Below are positions 24,301 to 31,896 of a stretch of DNA of 31,896 nt, one piece after another (within the stretch, counting starts at the first letter, position 1; each line of letters starts with the position of its first letter). Location of the stretch: contig JAHFTP010000002.1 in assembly GCA_023265495.1 (NCBI GenBank), positions 1 to 31,896 on the forward strand. The letters run 5' to 3'. The notes under the pieces were generated by a model that saw nothing but the letters and a program-made list of their open reading frames with translations, was not told the origin of the DNA and made no database searches. This stretch comes from Chlamydiota bacterium. GTDB lineage: Bacteria; Chlamydiota; Chlamydiia; Chlamydiales; Rhabdochlamydiaceae. The position numbers and the translations under genes were made by a program.

Positions 24301-25070
24301 GTAAAGGGGACACGGAACTCGATCCGGGCGTCATCAGACAAGTAAAAGTCTATGTTGCTTCAAAGAGGAAGCTGCAAGTAGGGGATAAGATGGCTGGACG
24401 CCACGGAAACAAAGGTGTCGTCTCCAAGATCGTTCCTGAGGCAGATATGCCTTATCTCAATGATGGACAAACCATCGAGATTATCTTGAACCCTCTTGGC
24501 GTACCTTCTCGTATGAATATGGGACAGCTTTTAGAGACTCATTTGGGATTTGCTGCAAGAAAATCGGGTATCTATGTAAAGAGCCCTGTTTTTGAGGGAT
24601 TCCCCGAGTCTCGTATTTGGCAGATGATGAAAGATTTAGGCCTGCCGGAAGATGGAAAAATGTATCTCTACGACGGACGTAGTGGAGAGCGTTTTGATAG
24701 TAGAGTTGTTGTAGGGTATATCTACATGCTCAAGCTAAGCCACCTTGTTGCAGATAAGATCCACGCACGTTCCATCGGTCCTTACTCCTTAGTCACGCAA
24801 CAACCTCTTGGTGGTAAAGCACAGATGGGTGGTCAGCGCTTTGGAGAGATGGAGGTGTGGGCACTGGAAGCTTATGGAGCTGCTCACTTACTACAAGAGA
24901 TGCTGACAGTGAAGTCAGACGACGTCGCGGGACGAACAAGGATATACGAGTCGATCGTAAAAGGGGAGAACGTGCTCAATGCAGGTACACCTGAATCCTT
25001 CAATGTTCTTGTGAAAGAAATGCAAGGATTGTGTTTAGATATTCGCGCTGAATGCGCTCAAGAAGTTTAA
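21306..25070 (+). CDS. rpoB: DNA-directed RNA polymerase beta subunit
   Basis: The 1254-residue subunit forms half of the polymerase active-site cleft. It has the rifampicin region (FFGRSQLSQFMDQTNPIAEL at 451-470, then THKRRLSSLGPGG) and the KPGDILVGKITPKSE, KMAGRHGNKGVVSKI and GGQRFGEMEVWALEAYGA blocks. Compared with Escherichia coli numbering, the residues matching D516, H526 and S531 (here D462, H472, S477) are the drug-sensitive forms. The size is close to other chlamydial RpoB. AGGAG lies eight bases before the ATG. It precedes rpoC by 19 bases. Confidence 0.99.
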   Translation: MLKKPPHRVSFREKEEIIDLPNLIEIQIKSYRQFLQLEELPHERENVGIQEVFNEIFPIKSYDEKTILEFLSYSLGVPKYNPEECIRRGITYNVILKVKFRLTDETGIKEEEVYMGTVPVMTDKGTFIINGAERVIVSQLHRSPGISFEYERHPKGTIIYSCRVIPYRGSWLEAAFDTNDLIYVYIDRKKRRRKILATAFIRTLGYSTDADIIEEFFNTVKVKIKSDKDFTKLVGKILAEDVMEESSGVIFGKASEKLTTAMLKRMLDAGVSAVRIAEDADETSPIIKMLAKDPTDSYESALKDFYRKIRPGEPATLSNARSAIMRLFFDPKRYNLGRVGRYKLNHKLGKDTSDEELSNVTLRKEDVIGALKYLIGLKKGDEGVAVDDIDHLGNRRVRSVGELIQNQCRIGLARMEKIIKERMNLFDFSSDTLTPGKIVSAKGLAGVLKDFFGRSQLSQFMDQTNPIAELTHKRRLSSLGPGGLNRERAGFEVRDVHPSHYGRICPIETPEGPNIGLITSLSSFAKINEFGFIETPYRIVRDGIVTEEIEYMTADQEENCVIAQASAVLDESNMFVEPLCWARHNGESLKIETDKATHMDVSSKQLVSIVTGLIPFLEHDDANRALMGSNMQRQAVPLLKTDAPYVGTGLEMRSARDSGAVVVAEEDGIVETVDGFRIVIASKANLSHKRTYILKKFMRSNGGTCINQTPLCYVGDEIKAGDIIADGPATDKGEIALGKNALVAFMPWCGYNYEDAIIISEKLLREDYYTSIYLEEFELTARDTKLGKEEITKDIPNVSEEALANLGEDGIIRIGAEVKPGDILVGKITPKSETELAPEERLLRAIFGEKAADVKDASLTVPPGTEGVVMDVKVFSRRDRLSKTDDELVEEASRIKDVHSDYKAKEAELVIEFHEKLGALLLNEVAPAPIMHRKTGDIVVPEGETITQEMIESLESEDVEDLLMSENELYQTLKGLLREYDVSMKTLQSQHKTEIEFMRKGDTELDPGVIRQVKVYVASKRKLQVGDKMAGRHGNKGVVSKIVPEADMPYLNDGQTIEIILNPLGVPSRMNMGQLLETHLGFAARKSGIYVKSPVFEGFPESRIWQMMKDLGLPEDGKMYLYDGRSGERFDSRVVVGYIYMLKLSHLVADKIHARSIGPYSLVTQQPLGGKAQMGGQRFGEMEVWALEAYGAAHLLQEMLTVKSDDVAGRTRIYESIVKGENVLNAGTPESFNVLVKEMQGLCLDIRAECAQEV

Positions 25071-25089
25071 TTAGCGGGAGACATTGCTC

Positions 25090-28000
25090 ATGACAGAAGA
25101 AGAGTTCAAAGGTTCCCAGTTTGACAAGCTGACGATTAAAATAGCGTCTGAAGATGTGGTACGCAACGATTGGTCACGCGGAGAGATCAAAAAACCGGAG
25201 ACGATCAACTATCGTACCTTCAAGCCGGAAAAAGGTGGTTTATTTTGTGAAAAGATCTTTGGTCCAACACGTGATTGGGAATGTGCTTGCGGTAAATATA
25301 AGAAAATTAAGCATAAGGGGATTGTCTGCGACCGTTGTGGGGTAGAGGTGACTCTTTCCAAGGTAAGAAGAGAGCGGATGGCCCATATTGAGCTGGCAGT
25401 ACCTGTTGTGCACATTTGGTTCTTTAAAACCATGCCTTCTCGTATTGGTAACATTCTTGGAATGTCTACCACAGACTTAGAGAGGGTCATTTACTACGAA
25501 GACTACGTGGTAGTAGATCCGGGCCGCACCACTTTAGAAAAAAAACAGCTTCTAAACGATAACGAATTTAGAGAAGCGCAAGAGAAGTGGGGCTCTGACG
25601 CATTTCAAGCGAGGATGGGAGGTGACGCAGTAAGAGACCTTTTAGAAAAAGAAGATCTCGAAGTGTTAGTTTCCGATCTAAAAGATAAATTAAGAAAGAC
25701 GAAGTCTATGCAGGCGAGAATGAAGCTTGCTAAGAGACTCAAAATCATAGAAGGGTTCACCCTGTCTCCGAACCGTCCCGACTGGATGGTGTTATCGTGC
25801 GTACCTGTGATCCCTCCCGATTTAAGACCTCTAGTCCCTCTAGATGGGGGAAGGTTTGCCACATCTGACTTAAACGACCTCTACCGTAGAGTGATCAACC
25901 GCAACAATCGTCTCAAGTCGATTCTTAAGCTCAAAACGCCTGACGTGATCATCCGCAATGAAAAGAGGATGCTCCAAGAGGCTGTAGACGCTTTATTTGA
26001 CAATGGCAGACATGGTCATCCGGTCATGGGTGCAGGAAATAGACCTTTGAAAGCCCTCTCTGAGATGCTTAAAGGAAAACAAGGGCGCTTCCGTCAAAAC
26101 CTGCTCGGTAAGAGGGTAGACTATTCTGGCCGCTCTGTGATTATAGTAGGACCTGAGCTGAAGTTTAACCAATGTGGGTTACCCAAGCAGATGGCCTTAG
26201 AGCTTTTCGAGCCGTTTATCGTCAAAAGACTCAAAGATCAAGGGCATGTCTATACGATTCGTTCTGCTAAAAAGTTGATACAAAAGCAGTCGGAAGAAGT
26301 ATGGGATGTACTTGAAGAGATCATCAAAGGGCATCCTGTCTTATTAAACCGTGCTCCTACGCTCCACCGCCTTGGTATCCAAGCATTTGAGCCGGTCCTT
26401 ATCGAAGGTAAGGCGATACGCATACATCCTTTAGTTTGTACAGCGTTCAACGCAGACTTTGACGGTGACCAGATGGCTGTGCACATACCTCTGTCTATTG
26501 AGGCGCAAGTAGAAGCTAAGCTTCTTATGATGGCTCCGGACAATATATTCTTACCTTCATCCGGTAAGCCTGCAGCCGTCCCTTCTCAGGATATGATTTT
26601 AGGTCTTTACTATCTTATGTTGGACCCGCTCTATCATCCTGAAGAGCACGGCAAAAAAGTAAAAGTTTTTAAAGATAAAGAAGAAGTCCTATTAGCTTTG
26701 AGTGCCGGCGGCAGCTGGAACTGGAAAGAAGTAGAGAAAGAAGGAGAGCGAAGGGACTTTCTGGGCAGGGGTGTAAGGATCCATGAGAAGATCAAGCTTA
26801 AGCTCGACGATGGAATCATTGAAACCACGCCGGGAAGAGTTCTTTTTAATACGATTGTCCCTAAAGAGCTCGGCTTCCAAAACTACACCCTCCGTAAAAA
26901 GAAGATGAGTGAGTTGATTATAGAGACCTATAAGAAAGTAGGTCTTGAAGCGACGGTACGTTTCTTAGACAACCTCAAAAACCTAGGGTTCTCTGAGGCT
27001 ACTAAAGCTGCACTTTCCATGGGTGTTTGTGACGTGAAGATCCCAAGTAATAAGAATAAAATCATTGAAAATGCCTATAAACGTATTGAAGTAGTAAAGA
27101 AACAATATGAAGACGGTATCATTACTGATGGGGAAAGACATTCTAAGATCATCAGTATCTGGACAGAAGTTTCTGATGTTCTCTCTGAGGAGCTGTTTAA
27201 GCTCATCAGCGAAGTCAAGGATCAAGAAGCGAATCCGCTGTACTTGATGATGGACTCTGGCGCTCGTGGTAACAAGACACAGGTAAAGCAGCTTGGAGCC
27301 CTGCGCGGATTGATGGCTAAGCCGTCAGGAGAGATTATCGAGTCTCCCATCACTGCAAACTTCAGAGAGGGGTTGAGTGTTTTGGAGTATTTTATCTCCT
27401 CGCACGGAGCTCGTAAAGGTCTTGCGGATACCGCTCTAAAAACGGCTGACTCAGGATATTTGACGAGACGTCTTGTAGACGTAGCCCAAGATCTTATTGT
27501 CTCTGAAATGGATTGTGGCACATTAAACGGCATCGAAGTAGCAGCGATTAAGCAGGGACAAGAAGAGCTTCTCCCTATAAAGGATCGTATCTATGGAAGG
27601 ACTGTATGTGACGACATCTATCAACCGGGCGACAGTACTAAGCTTCTTGCAAAAGCAGGGGATATTCTCACTGTAAAGCAAGCGGGTGCTATCGATGACG
27701 CCGGTATCGAGTCTGTCAAGATCCGCTCAGCACTCACCTGTGAGTCGAGAAGAGGGGTTTGCTGTAAGTGTTATGGGATCAACCTGGCTAATGGAGGCTT
27801 AGTAGGCCTCGGAGAAGCCGTAGGTATCATCGCTGCGCAGTCTATCGGAGAGCCTGGAACGCAGCTTACGATGCGTACGTTCCACCTTGGGGGTATTGCC
27901 TCTGCTAGCGTAAGCCCAGAACTTCTTGCAGAAGATGACGGTGTGCTCGTCTACATGGATCTGCGCACAGTACAAAATGAAGAAGGCGTATGGCTTGCCC

Positions 28001-29250
28001 TTAATAAGAACGGTTGTGTCCATATCGTCCGCAATGAGGGAAGATCTTTAGAAGAGTATAAGAAACTGCTCAGTACAAAGTCGCTAGAGCCTCTACAAAC
28101 ATTTAACATAGAGCTAGGCACTGTGCTCCTTCTCAAAGATGGATCTGTTGTCAAGAAAAAGACAAAGATCGGACATTGGGAACAGCATAACATACCTATC
28201 ATTTGTGAGAGACCGGGCTTCGTCAAATATGAAGACCTAGTAGAAGGGATCTCTACACAACGAGAGGTAAACAAACAGACGGGGCAAGCAGAGCTGATTG
28301 TTAAACAACATAGGGGAGAATTACATCCTCAGATTGTGATCTATGCGGATAAAGAGTTTAAAGAGCTTGTAGGTACCTATGCGATCCCCTCCGGTGCATT
28401 TATTTCTGTGCAGGAAGGGCAGCACGTATCTGCCGGTATGCTGCTGGCTCGTCTCCCACGTGGGGCGATCAAAACGAAGGACATCACGGGCGGTCTGCCC
28501 CGTGTTGCAGAGCTCTTTGAAGCAAGAAGACCAAAAGATGCGGCAGAGATCGCTAAGATCGATGGTGTTGTTGACTTCAGAGGCGTACAAAAGAACAAAC
28601 GTATTGTTGTTGTTCGCGATGAAGACTCGGGCATGGAAGAAGAGCACCTCATCCCGCTCACCAAGCACCTTATCATACAAAGAGGGGACGCTGTGGTGAA
28701 GGGCCAGCAGCTAACAGATGGTCTTGTTGTTCCGCAAGAGATCTTGGACATATGTGGTGTGAGAGAGCTGCAAAAGTACCTGGTGAACCAAGTGCAAGAG
28801 GTTTACAGGCTACAAGGTGTGGACATCAACGACAAACACATAGAGATCATTGTCCGTCAGATGCTGCAAAAGGTACGAGTAACAGACCCGGGCGATACAA
28901 CGCTTCTCTACGGAGAAGATGTAGATAAGAAGAACTTCCATCGTCATAACAGAAAAGTGATTGACGAGGGAGGAAGACCTGCGCAAGCGGCGCCGGTGCT
29001 ACTAGGTATCACAAAAGCATCGCTTGGCACCGAGTCCTTTGTGTCTGCTGCATCCTTCCAAGAAACGACAAGGGTTCTTACAGATGCTGCCTGTGAAGGT
29101 AAGACAGACTTCTTACTCGACTTCAAATCGAACCTCATCATGGGTCATATGATCCCTGGGGGGACCGGATTCCACGAGTTCCATGATCGCGTGGCTAAGT
29201 ATCTGGATAAAGATGAAGAGGAGAAGTTGGAGTTTGTATTTGAAGGGTAG
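25090..29250 (+). CDS. rpoC: DNA-directed RNA polymerase beta' subunit
   Basis: The 1386-residue subunit carries the catalytic Mg-binding motif NADFDGDQ at 454-461 and the N-terminal zinc ribbon (Cys65, Cys67, Cys80, Cys83). A second zinc site is formed by the Cys in EMDCGT and CESRRGVCCKC. LLGKRVDYSGRSVI, RAPTLHRLGIQAFEP and GEPGTQLTMRTFHLGG are intact. I chose ATG 25090, nine bases after GGGAG, giving MTEEEFKGSQFDKLTI; an in-frame TTG at 25084 is too close to the site. A strong terminator follows. Confidence 0.99.
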   Translation: MTEEEFKGSQFDKLTIKIASEDVVRNDWSRGEIKKPETINYRTFKPEKGGLFCEKIFGPTRDWECACGKYKKIKHKGIVCDRCGVEVTLSKVRRERMAHIELAVPVVHIWFFKTMPSRIGNILGMSTTDLERVIYYEDYVVVDPGRTTLEKKQLLNDNEFREAQEKWGSDAFQARMGGDAVRDLLEKEDLEVLVSDLKDKLRKTKSMQARMKLAKRLKIIEGFTLSPNRPDWMVLSCVPVIPPDLRPLVPLDGGRFATSDLNDLYRRVINRNNRLKSILKLKTPDVIIRNEKRMLQEAVDALFDNGRHGHPVMGAGNRPLKALSEMLKGKQGRFRQNLLGKRVDYSGRSVIIVGPELKFNQCGLPKQMALELFEPFIVKRLKDQGHVYTIRSAKKLIQKQSEEVWDVLEEIIKGHPVLLNRAPTLHRLGIQAFEPVLIEGKAIRIHPLVCTAFNADFDGDQMAVHIPLSIEAQVEAKLLMMAPDNIFLPSSGKPAAVPSQDMILGLYYLMLDPLYHPEEHGKKVKVFKDKEEVLLALSAGGSWNWKEVEKEGERRDFLGRGVRIHEKIKLKLDDGIIETTPGRVLFNTIVPKELGFQNYTLRKKKMSELIIETYKKVGLEATVRFLDNLKNLGFSEATKAALSMGVCDVKIPSNKNKIIENAYKRIEVVKKQYEDGIITDGERHSKIISIWTEVSDVLSEELFKLISEVKDQEANPLYLMMDSGARGNKTQVKQLGALRGLMAKPSGEIIESPITANFREGLSVLEYFISSHGARKGLADTALKTADSGYLTRRLVDVAQDLIVSEMDCGTLNGIEVAAIKQGQEELLPIKDRIYGRTVCDDIYQPGDSTKLLAKAGDILTVKQAGAIDDAGIESVKIRSALTCESRRGVCCKCYGINLANGGLVGLGEAVGIIAAQSIGEPGTQLTMRTFHLGGIASASVSPELLAEDDGVLVYMDLRTVQNEEGVWLALNKNGCVHIVRNEGRSLEEYKKLLSTKSLEPLQTFNIELGTVLLLKDGSVVKKKTKIGHWEQHNIPIICERPGFVKYEDLVEGISTQREVNKQTGQAELIVKQHRGELHPQIVIYADKEFKELVGTYAIPSGAFISVQEGQHVSAGMLLARLPRGAIKTKDITGGLPRVAELFEARRPKDAAEIAKIDGVVDFRGVQKNKRIVVVRDEDSGMEEEHLIPLTKHLIIQRGDAVVKGQQLTDGLVVPQEILDICGVRELQKYLVNQVQEVYRLQGVDINDKHIEIIVRQMLQKVRVTDPGDTTLLYGEDVDKKNFHRHNRKVIDEGGRPAQAAPVLLGITKASLGTESFVSAASFQETTRVLTDAACEGKTDFLLDFKSNLIMGHMIPGGTGFHEFHDRVAKYLDKDEEEKLEFVFEG

Positions 29251-29272
29251 TCTCCGCTGTGCCTAATAACCA

Positions 29273-29304
29273 AAAAAGCCCAAGGAGTGATCCTTGGGCT
29301 TTTT
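29273..29304 (+). terminator. Intrinsic terminator after rpoC
   Basis: AAAAAGCCCAAGGA (29273-29286) pairs perfectly with TCCTTGGGCTTTTT (29291-29304) around loop GTGA. The A/U flanks make it work in both directions. It ends the infA-rpoC block only 13 bases before the next ATG. Confidence 0.92.
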
Positions 29305-29317
29305 CCTGTCTTAAAAA

Positions 29318-30409
29318 ATGAGATTTTTTATGCCTAGTATATCATGCCCATTTTCCCCGCGTTCTTTCCCCGGTTTTTTTTCGTGTGAGAAGACATCACT
29401 TTATGCAAATAGAGAAAAAATCTGGAAAGTGTTTTTTTTCTCTGTCTTGGGTGCTGCACTAGGTGCAAGTCTTGGCCTTTGTTTTTTTTCTTCCGCAGCG
29501 GTAGCCCTCGCCACCGCTGCCATAGGTGGCGTGGCCGCCGTAATCGTATCCATAGGTAGAAGGATGTTTTCCGTAGAAAATAGAGCGCTTAGTTTCCCTT
29601 TAGATGTCATCTCGCAGAAGCGGCAAGATTTGCTGCGTCCGTTGCAAGCCGTTCATAAGTTTTTAGATCGAAATGTACTCAGTGTCAATCAAGCCTGTGA
29701 TTTGCACTCTTTTCATAAAGAAGTAGCTTTAGTGACGGACAAGACGTCTACCGATGCAAAGGTGGCTAAGCTATGGCAGAGCTTTTTAGATAAGTCACAA
29801 GGGAGGCGGGTTTTTTATCCCGACGGCTCTATCCAGCGAGTAGATTTTTCGTTAGAAAGGAGAAGGCAATATCATCAGCTTCAGACAAAGGTAGAAGTAT
29901 TAACACCCGCCTGTCCTAGTTGGCGAGAGCAGCTAGAGGAAATAGCCTCTCTTGAGTCCGAGTGTTTTACCTTGCTTGGCGTCCTTAGTGCCGATGCGTT
30001 AGATAGGGCTTTGAGGGAGACGGGGGCCCTTTGCCTGGTCGTTAAAGATGTAAATACGGACAAGATCTTAGGGTTTCTATGGGGGCATAGCGAGAGGAAG
30101 CCAACGTCATCCAAAACAAAAGGAGCGTGGGGTTTTTGTATTTGCGGGCTCGGCAGAAAGGCTGCCGCCGCCAAACTAGGCATAGGGGAAAAACTCATGA
30201 AAGAGTTTTGCCAAAGGCTTGTCTATGATAGAAGAGAAGTGTTTCTTCACGTAAGACAAAGCAACCTGCCCGCCATCGCCCTCTATGAAAAGTTTGGGTT
30301 TGTGAAAGAGGAGATCTTGCCGTTCTACTATAGTGCATTCCCTAAAGAAAACGGCTACTTAATGCGATGGCATAAGGACAAGTACGTGTCAGAAGCTAGC
30401 GTGCTTTGA
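29318..30409 (+). CDS. Membrane-anchored GNAT acetyltransferase-like protein
   Basis: The 363-residue product has a hydrophobic region at about 37-80 split into two lobes (VFFFSVLGAALGASLGLCFF, then AVALATAAIGGVAAVIVSIG), as in Inc proteins. An unrecognised helical middle and a C-terminal GNAT fold (about 225-352) follow. The acetyl-CoA loop is AKLGIGEKLMKEFCQ (285-299), and NLPAIALYEKFGFVKEEI (316-333) is the usual closing motif. GNAT enzymes transfer an acyl group from CoA to amines; the acceptor is unknown. Neither ATG 29318 nor the in-frame ATG 29330 has a ribosome-binding site, and the rpoC terminator is just upstream, so its promoter is unclear. Family call good, topology inferred. Confidence 0.7.
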   Translation: MRFFMPSISCPFSPRSFPGFFSCEKTSLYANREKIWKVFFFSVLGAALGASLGLCFFSSAAVALATAAIGGVAAVIVSIGRRMFSVENRALSFPLDVISQKRQDLLRPLQAVHKFLDRNVLSVNQACDLHSFHKEVALVTDKTSTDAKVAKLWQSFLDKSQGRRVFYPDGSIQRVDFSLERRRQYHQLQTKVEVLTPACPSWREQLEEIASLESECFTLLGVLSADALDRALRETGALCLVVKDVNTDKILGFLWGHSERKPTSSKTKGAWGFCICGLGRKAAAAKLGIGEKLMKEFCQRLVYDRREVFLHVRQSNLPAIALYEKFGFVKEEILPFYYSAFPKENGYLMRWHKDKYVSEASVL

Positions 30410-30474
30410 GGGGGGCTTCTTAAGCAAATTAAAGTGCTGCGAGAGATGTGGATTCGGAAGTAATGAGTGAGCAA

Positions 30475-31896
30475 TCACGCGGTGTTATATCCTTCCCCTA
30501 ATGCAGCATCAAGTCCTTGTAAGAGGAGTTCTTGAGGGACATCTGTAGGGATGTCGATGGAGTTAAAACAGGTGTGGATCTCAAAACTTCCTCCTCCTCG
30601 CCAGCAGCGGCCTACCTGGATCTTTGTCCCAGGGGAGAGCACTTCATTACCGGTGATGGCTTTGACAAACCGTATCCTCCATGCCTCATCGGACCCTTCG
30701 ATTTTTTCCCTTACCAATCCATAGAGCTCCTCAGAGAGATCTCCTTTTCTAGTAAGGACAGCAAGGAGACCTTCTTTGGAGACGGGGGCACCTTGAAGAG
30801 AGCTTGCAAGGATCGCAGGATCGGTATCTCGGATCTTTATCTGAAAGCTGTTTGTGGCCCCTTCATAAAAGGCTTCAGCTGCTTTAACATACTCATCAAT
30901 GCTCCCTATCGCCGTCTCCAGGGCTTCATTACGATGACAGCCGATAGCCGCCGCATAGGTCGCTAGTACAGCTTCGTTGGTTGGATCTAAGATCACATTA
31001 GCGCAAGGCCCCATGGCCGGATTTGCCTCTTTTAGGAGACTTGCTGCTTCCCTTCGCATCGCCTCATCGGATGCGCTCGACCCAGCCTTTTGCACCAGCT
31101 TAAAAAAGTTTGGATGAAAGATAGGTCCCGTTACGAATTTATCCGTCCTATGTGCATTTTTTTCATCTAAAAGCGCATAACATCGTCCAAGGGAGCGGTA
31201 TACGTCGCGATCCTGCTCTTGTTGCTGCATAGGGAATCCTGTATCTGTTGAGGGGAAGGAGCGTTTTTCCAGCAAGGCTCCCATGAGCGTCGAGATAAAC
31301 TCCTTGGTAACGCCCCCGAGATCAACGGCTCTAGGGTTATCTACTAATACAACCCTCGTAGGAAAACTCTCATTGAGAACAGAAGAACCTTCCGCTTTTT
31401 TCGCAATCAGTTGCAAATAGTATTCAGGCCTTGCTTTAACATCAGCGAGCGTAGCATATAAAACACCACCACTTATGGTCCCCGGGATCGAGGCTGATGA
31501 AGAAGAGGCTGGAGCGCTCTCCCTGATCACCGGGGCCATCGCCAGTATATCTAGAATCTGAGCACGCTGCTCACCCATTGCTTGCGTACGCGCAGAATTC
31601 CTGACGCTTTCTCTGATCGGTCCACTTTGAAGTAGAATTTCTAAAAGAGCCGCTCTGCTGTTCGATGAGCTCCATAGGATTAAGGACTCTCTTTGGTATC
31701 GACTTAGAGCCCTTCCTTCAGATAAGAGAAAACGCACGATCTCTAAGTGACCATTTTCTGCAGCATCCTGTACCGCCCGATCTAAAGCCCCCTGACTTAT
31801 GGATCGACCCTCAGATAAGAGAAAATGCACGATGGCTAAGTGACCATTTTTTGCAGCAGGCGCTACCGCATTACCTAACTGGTCCGGACTTATGAA
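30475..31896 (-). CDS. Ankyrin-repeat HECT-type E3 ubiquitin ligase, probable host-directed effector (5' truncated by window)
   Basis: The frame is open to the window edge, so the N-terminus is missing; 473 residues are visible. The first ~65 visible residues are ankyrin repeats with 31-residue spacing (AAKNGHLAIVHFLLSEGRS, AAENGHLEIVRFLLSEGRA), followed by two degenerate repeats and a Ser/Ala-rich linker. Then comes a HECT-like domain of ~320 residues: an N-lobe block RAVDLGGVTKEFISTLM (like the HECT VDxGGxxxEFF), and a C-lobe RFVKAITGNEVLSPGTKIQV leading to FEIHTCFNSIDIP, where the Cys of HTCFN (codon 30568-30570) would carry ubiquitin as a thioester. HECT ligases are eukaryotic; in an obligate intracellular bacterium this implies secretion into the host, with the ankyrins choosing substrates. 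A GTG at 31830 is in frame but is unlikely to be the start. Confidence 0.85.
   Translation of the reverse strand, partial: FISPDQLGNAVAPAAKNGHLAIVHFLLSEGRSISQGALDRAVQDAAENGHLEIVRFLLSEGRALSRYQRESLILWSSSNSRAALLEILLQSGPIRESVRNSARTQAMGEQRAQILDILAMAPVIRESAPASSSSASIPGTISGGVLYATLADVKARPEYYLQLIAKKAEGSSVLNESFPTRVVLVDNPRAVDLGGVTKEFISTLMGALLEKRSFPSTDTGFPMQQQEQDRDVYRSLGRCYALLDEKNAHRTDKFVTGPIFHPNFFKLVQKAGSSASDEAMRREAASLLKEANPAMGPCANVILDPTNEAVLATYAAAIGCHRNEALETAIGSIDEYVKAAEAFYEGATNSFQIKIRDTDPAILASSLQGAPVSKEGLLAVLTRKGDLSEELYGLVREKIEGSDEAWRIRFVKAITGNEVLSPGTKIQVGRCWRGGGSFEIHTCFNSIDIPTDVPQELLLQGLDAALGEGYNTA
31718..31858 (-). repeat. Ankyrin-coding DNA repeat, 93-base period
   Basis: The segment starting TCAGATAAGAGAAAA at 31718 recurs at 31811, exactly 93 bases (31 codons) away, with four mismatches over about 48 bases. 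This is the ankyrin unit LxIVxFLLSEGR seen at DNA level. Such near-identity points to recent unit duplication in the gene; more units probably lie beyond the window. Confidence 0.75.

Noticed and set aside
30532..30966. Plus-strand frame of 144 codons
   Set aside because: It lies entirely opposite the HECT C-lobe, whose motifs are clear in the other strand; it is a shadow of that coding sequence.

Overview
The window comes from a member of the Chlamydiota, most likely an environmental chlamydia outside the Chlamydiaceae. The clearest sign is the conserved block infA, tRNA-Thr, tuf, tRNA-Trp, secE, nusG, rplK, rplA, rplJ, rplL, rpoB, rpoC at 16314-29250. Other signs are the neighbouring MYG1-like, HIT and HEAT-repeat genes (10530-13559), a SufE gene, a BON/DUF1207 outer-envelope protein, and several proteins with the paired hydrophobic segments typical of chlamydial inclusion-membrane (Inc) proteins. 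Species cannot be named from sequence alone.

Left part (1-4430): the tail of a probable Nudix hydrolase is followed, two bases later, by a ComB-like 2-phosphosulfolactate phosphatase. Next is a short GC-richer stretch with a broken, frameshifted reading frame (912-1125) and a minus-strand tRNA with a CAU anticodon. This looks like accessory DNA beside a tRNA. An MFS transporter and a secreted BON/DUF1207 protein follow. A minus-strand gene for a 64-residue Thr/Ala/Pro-rich protein then has its own promoter, ribosome-binding site and terminator.

Middle part (4672-16160): three large minus-strand genes encode two proteins with permuted papain-like His/Cys motifs and membrane segments (probably distant paralogues) and a 705-706-residue protein ending in a LOG-like Rossmann domain. 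Then come plus-strand MYG1-like, HIT, HEAT-repeat and M24 peptidase genes in a tightly spaced run. A minus-strand Inc-like coiled-coil protein and SufE follow.

Housekeeping part (16314-29304): translation initiation, elongation, secretion and transcription genes are ordered as in other chlamydiae. A strong terminator lies between tuf and tRNA-Trp. A perfect 16-bp hairpin with a U-rich tail lies between rplL and rpoB, and a terminator follows rpoC. These hairpins probably set the ratios of EF-Tu, ribosomal protein and RNA polymerase transcripts.

Right part (29318-end): just after the rpoC terminator is a membrane-anchored GNAT acetyltransferase-like protein. Convergent to it, and running off the window, is the most striking gene: ankyrin repeats followed by a HECT-type E3 ubiquitin ligase domain with the catalytic HTCFN motif. 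It is a strong candidate for a host-directed effector. No CRISPR array, insertion sequence, rRNA or replication origin was seen.
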